In this document: one piece after another, positions 15,297 through 15,541 of the stretch
Position numbering within the stretch: position 1 is the first letter of the stretch
Layout: each line of letters starts with the position of its first letter
Source of the DNA: Flavobacteriales bacterium
GTDB lineage: Bacteria > Bacteroidota > Bacteroidia > Flavobacteriales > UA16
Reading direction: 5' to 3'
Length of the DNA stretch: 15,541 nucleotides
Assembly (NCBI GenBank): GCA_018700255.1
Contig: JABISU010000081.1
Location: 1 to 15,541, forward strand
Program-made: the position numbers and the translations under genes
The notes under the pieces: model-generated
Seen by the model: the letters and a program-made list of their open reading frames with translations, nothing else
The model's database searches: none
What the model was told of the DNA's origin: nothing

Positions 15297-15541
15297 TTAC
15301 GCTTCTTTTTTAACTTTAGTTTCCGCTGCTTCTTTTTTAGGAGCTGCCTTCTTTGCTGCCGCTTTCTTGATATCCGTTATACGAATTTCAGTTAGGTAAG
15401 GACGAAAACCGTTAAGCTTCTGATATCCTTTACGACGTTTTTTCTTGAAGACAAGAACTTTGTCTCCTTTTAAATGCCTCTCAATGGTGGCATGAACGGC
15501 TAGGCCGTTTATAGCTGGGGCGCCAACTGTTACGTCTCCCG
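15297..15541 (-). CDS. rplU: 50S ribosomal protein L21 (partial, N-terminus outside window)
   Basis: An open frame on the minus strand enters from the right edge and ends with TAA at 15297-15299, giving 80 complete codons. It reads GVTVGAPAINGLAVHATI followed by HLKGDKVLVFKKKRRKGYQK and LNGFRPYLTEIRITDI, clearly the C-terminal two thirds of L21, a 23S rRNA-binding large-subunit protein. After the usual end of the family, around ITDI, there is a 23-residue tail made mostly of Lys, Ala and Glu (15300-15368). The N-terminus and promoter lie beyond the window. The gene pairs with rpmA. Confidence 0.95.
   Translation of the reverse strand, partial: GDVTVGAPAINGLAVHATIERHLKGDKVLVFKKKRRKGYQKLNGFRPYLTEIRITDIKKAAAKKAAPKKEAAETKVKKEA

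Overview
The window reads as a chromosomal segment of a Bacteroidota bacterium, most likely of the Flavobacteriales. This is inferred from four things: a DUF4286-type gene overlapping the start of rsmA, a promoter-like TAnnTTTG box, secreted TPR and lipoprotein genes placed among housekeeping genes, and a two-component-regulator-type beta-propeller lipoprotein. Base composition is moderately AT-rich throughout. No insertion sequence, phage gene, CRISPR array, tRNA or rRNA gene was seen.

Layout from left to right. Positions 1-1044 (minus) hold the N-terminal part of a predicted lipoprotein. Its C-terminal part is a tandem array of almost identical 42-residue propeller repeats that runs off the left edge. 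A 284-base divergent intergenic region follows, with a perfect inverted repeat that overlaps a candidate promoter for the lipoprotein. Positions 1329-2885 (plus) encode the carboxyltransferase (beta) subunit of a propionyl-CoA-type carboxylase, the only plus-strand gene. From 2908 to the right edge every gene is on the minus strand. In the direction of transcription these are rplU (partial) and rpmA, an intrinsic terminator, then serS, an unrecognised lipoprotein, a secreted TPR protein, a DUF4286-type protein, rsmA, a class I fructose-1,6-bisphosphatase, mfd, truB, queA and a secreted redoxin.

The serS-to-redoxin run is tightly packed: two ATGA start/stop overlaps, one 8-base overlap and several gaps of 1 to about 75 bases. 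It is probably one long transcription unit or a few nested ones. Most of its known members serve translation and RNA or DNA upkeep: seryl-tRNA charging, 16S rRNA dimethylation, tRNA pseudouridine, queuosine, and transcription-coupled repair. The lipoprotein and TPR protein are exported and of unknown function, yet their genes are coupled to each other and to the DUF4286 gene.

Most of the window is ordinary core genome. The parts most worth a second look are the repeat-expanding propeller lipoprotein, with its duplicated N-terminal module and palindromic promoter region, and the uncharacterised lipoprotein/TPR/DUF4286 trio between serS and rsmA. I found no convincing new defence or mobile system.
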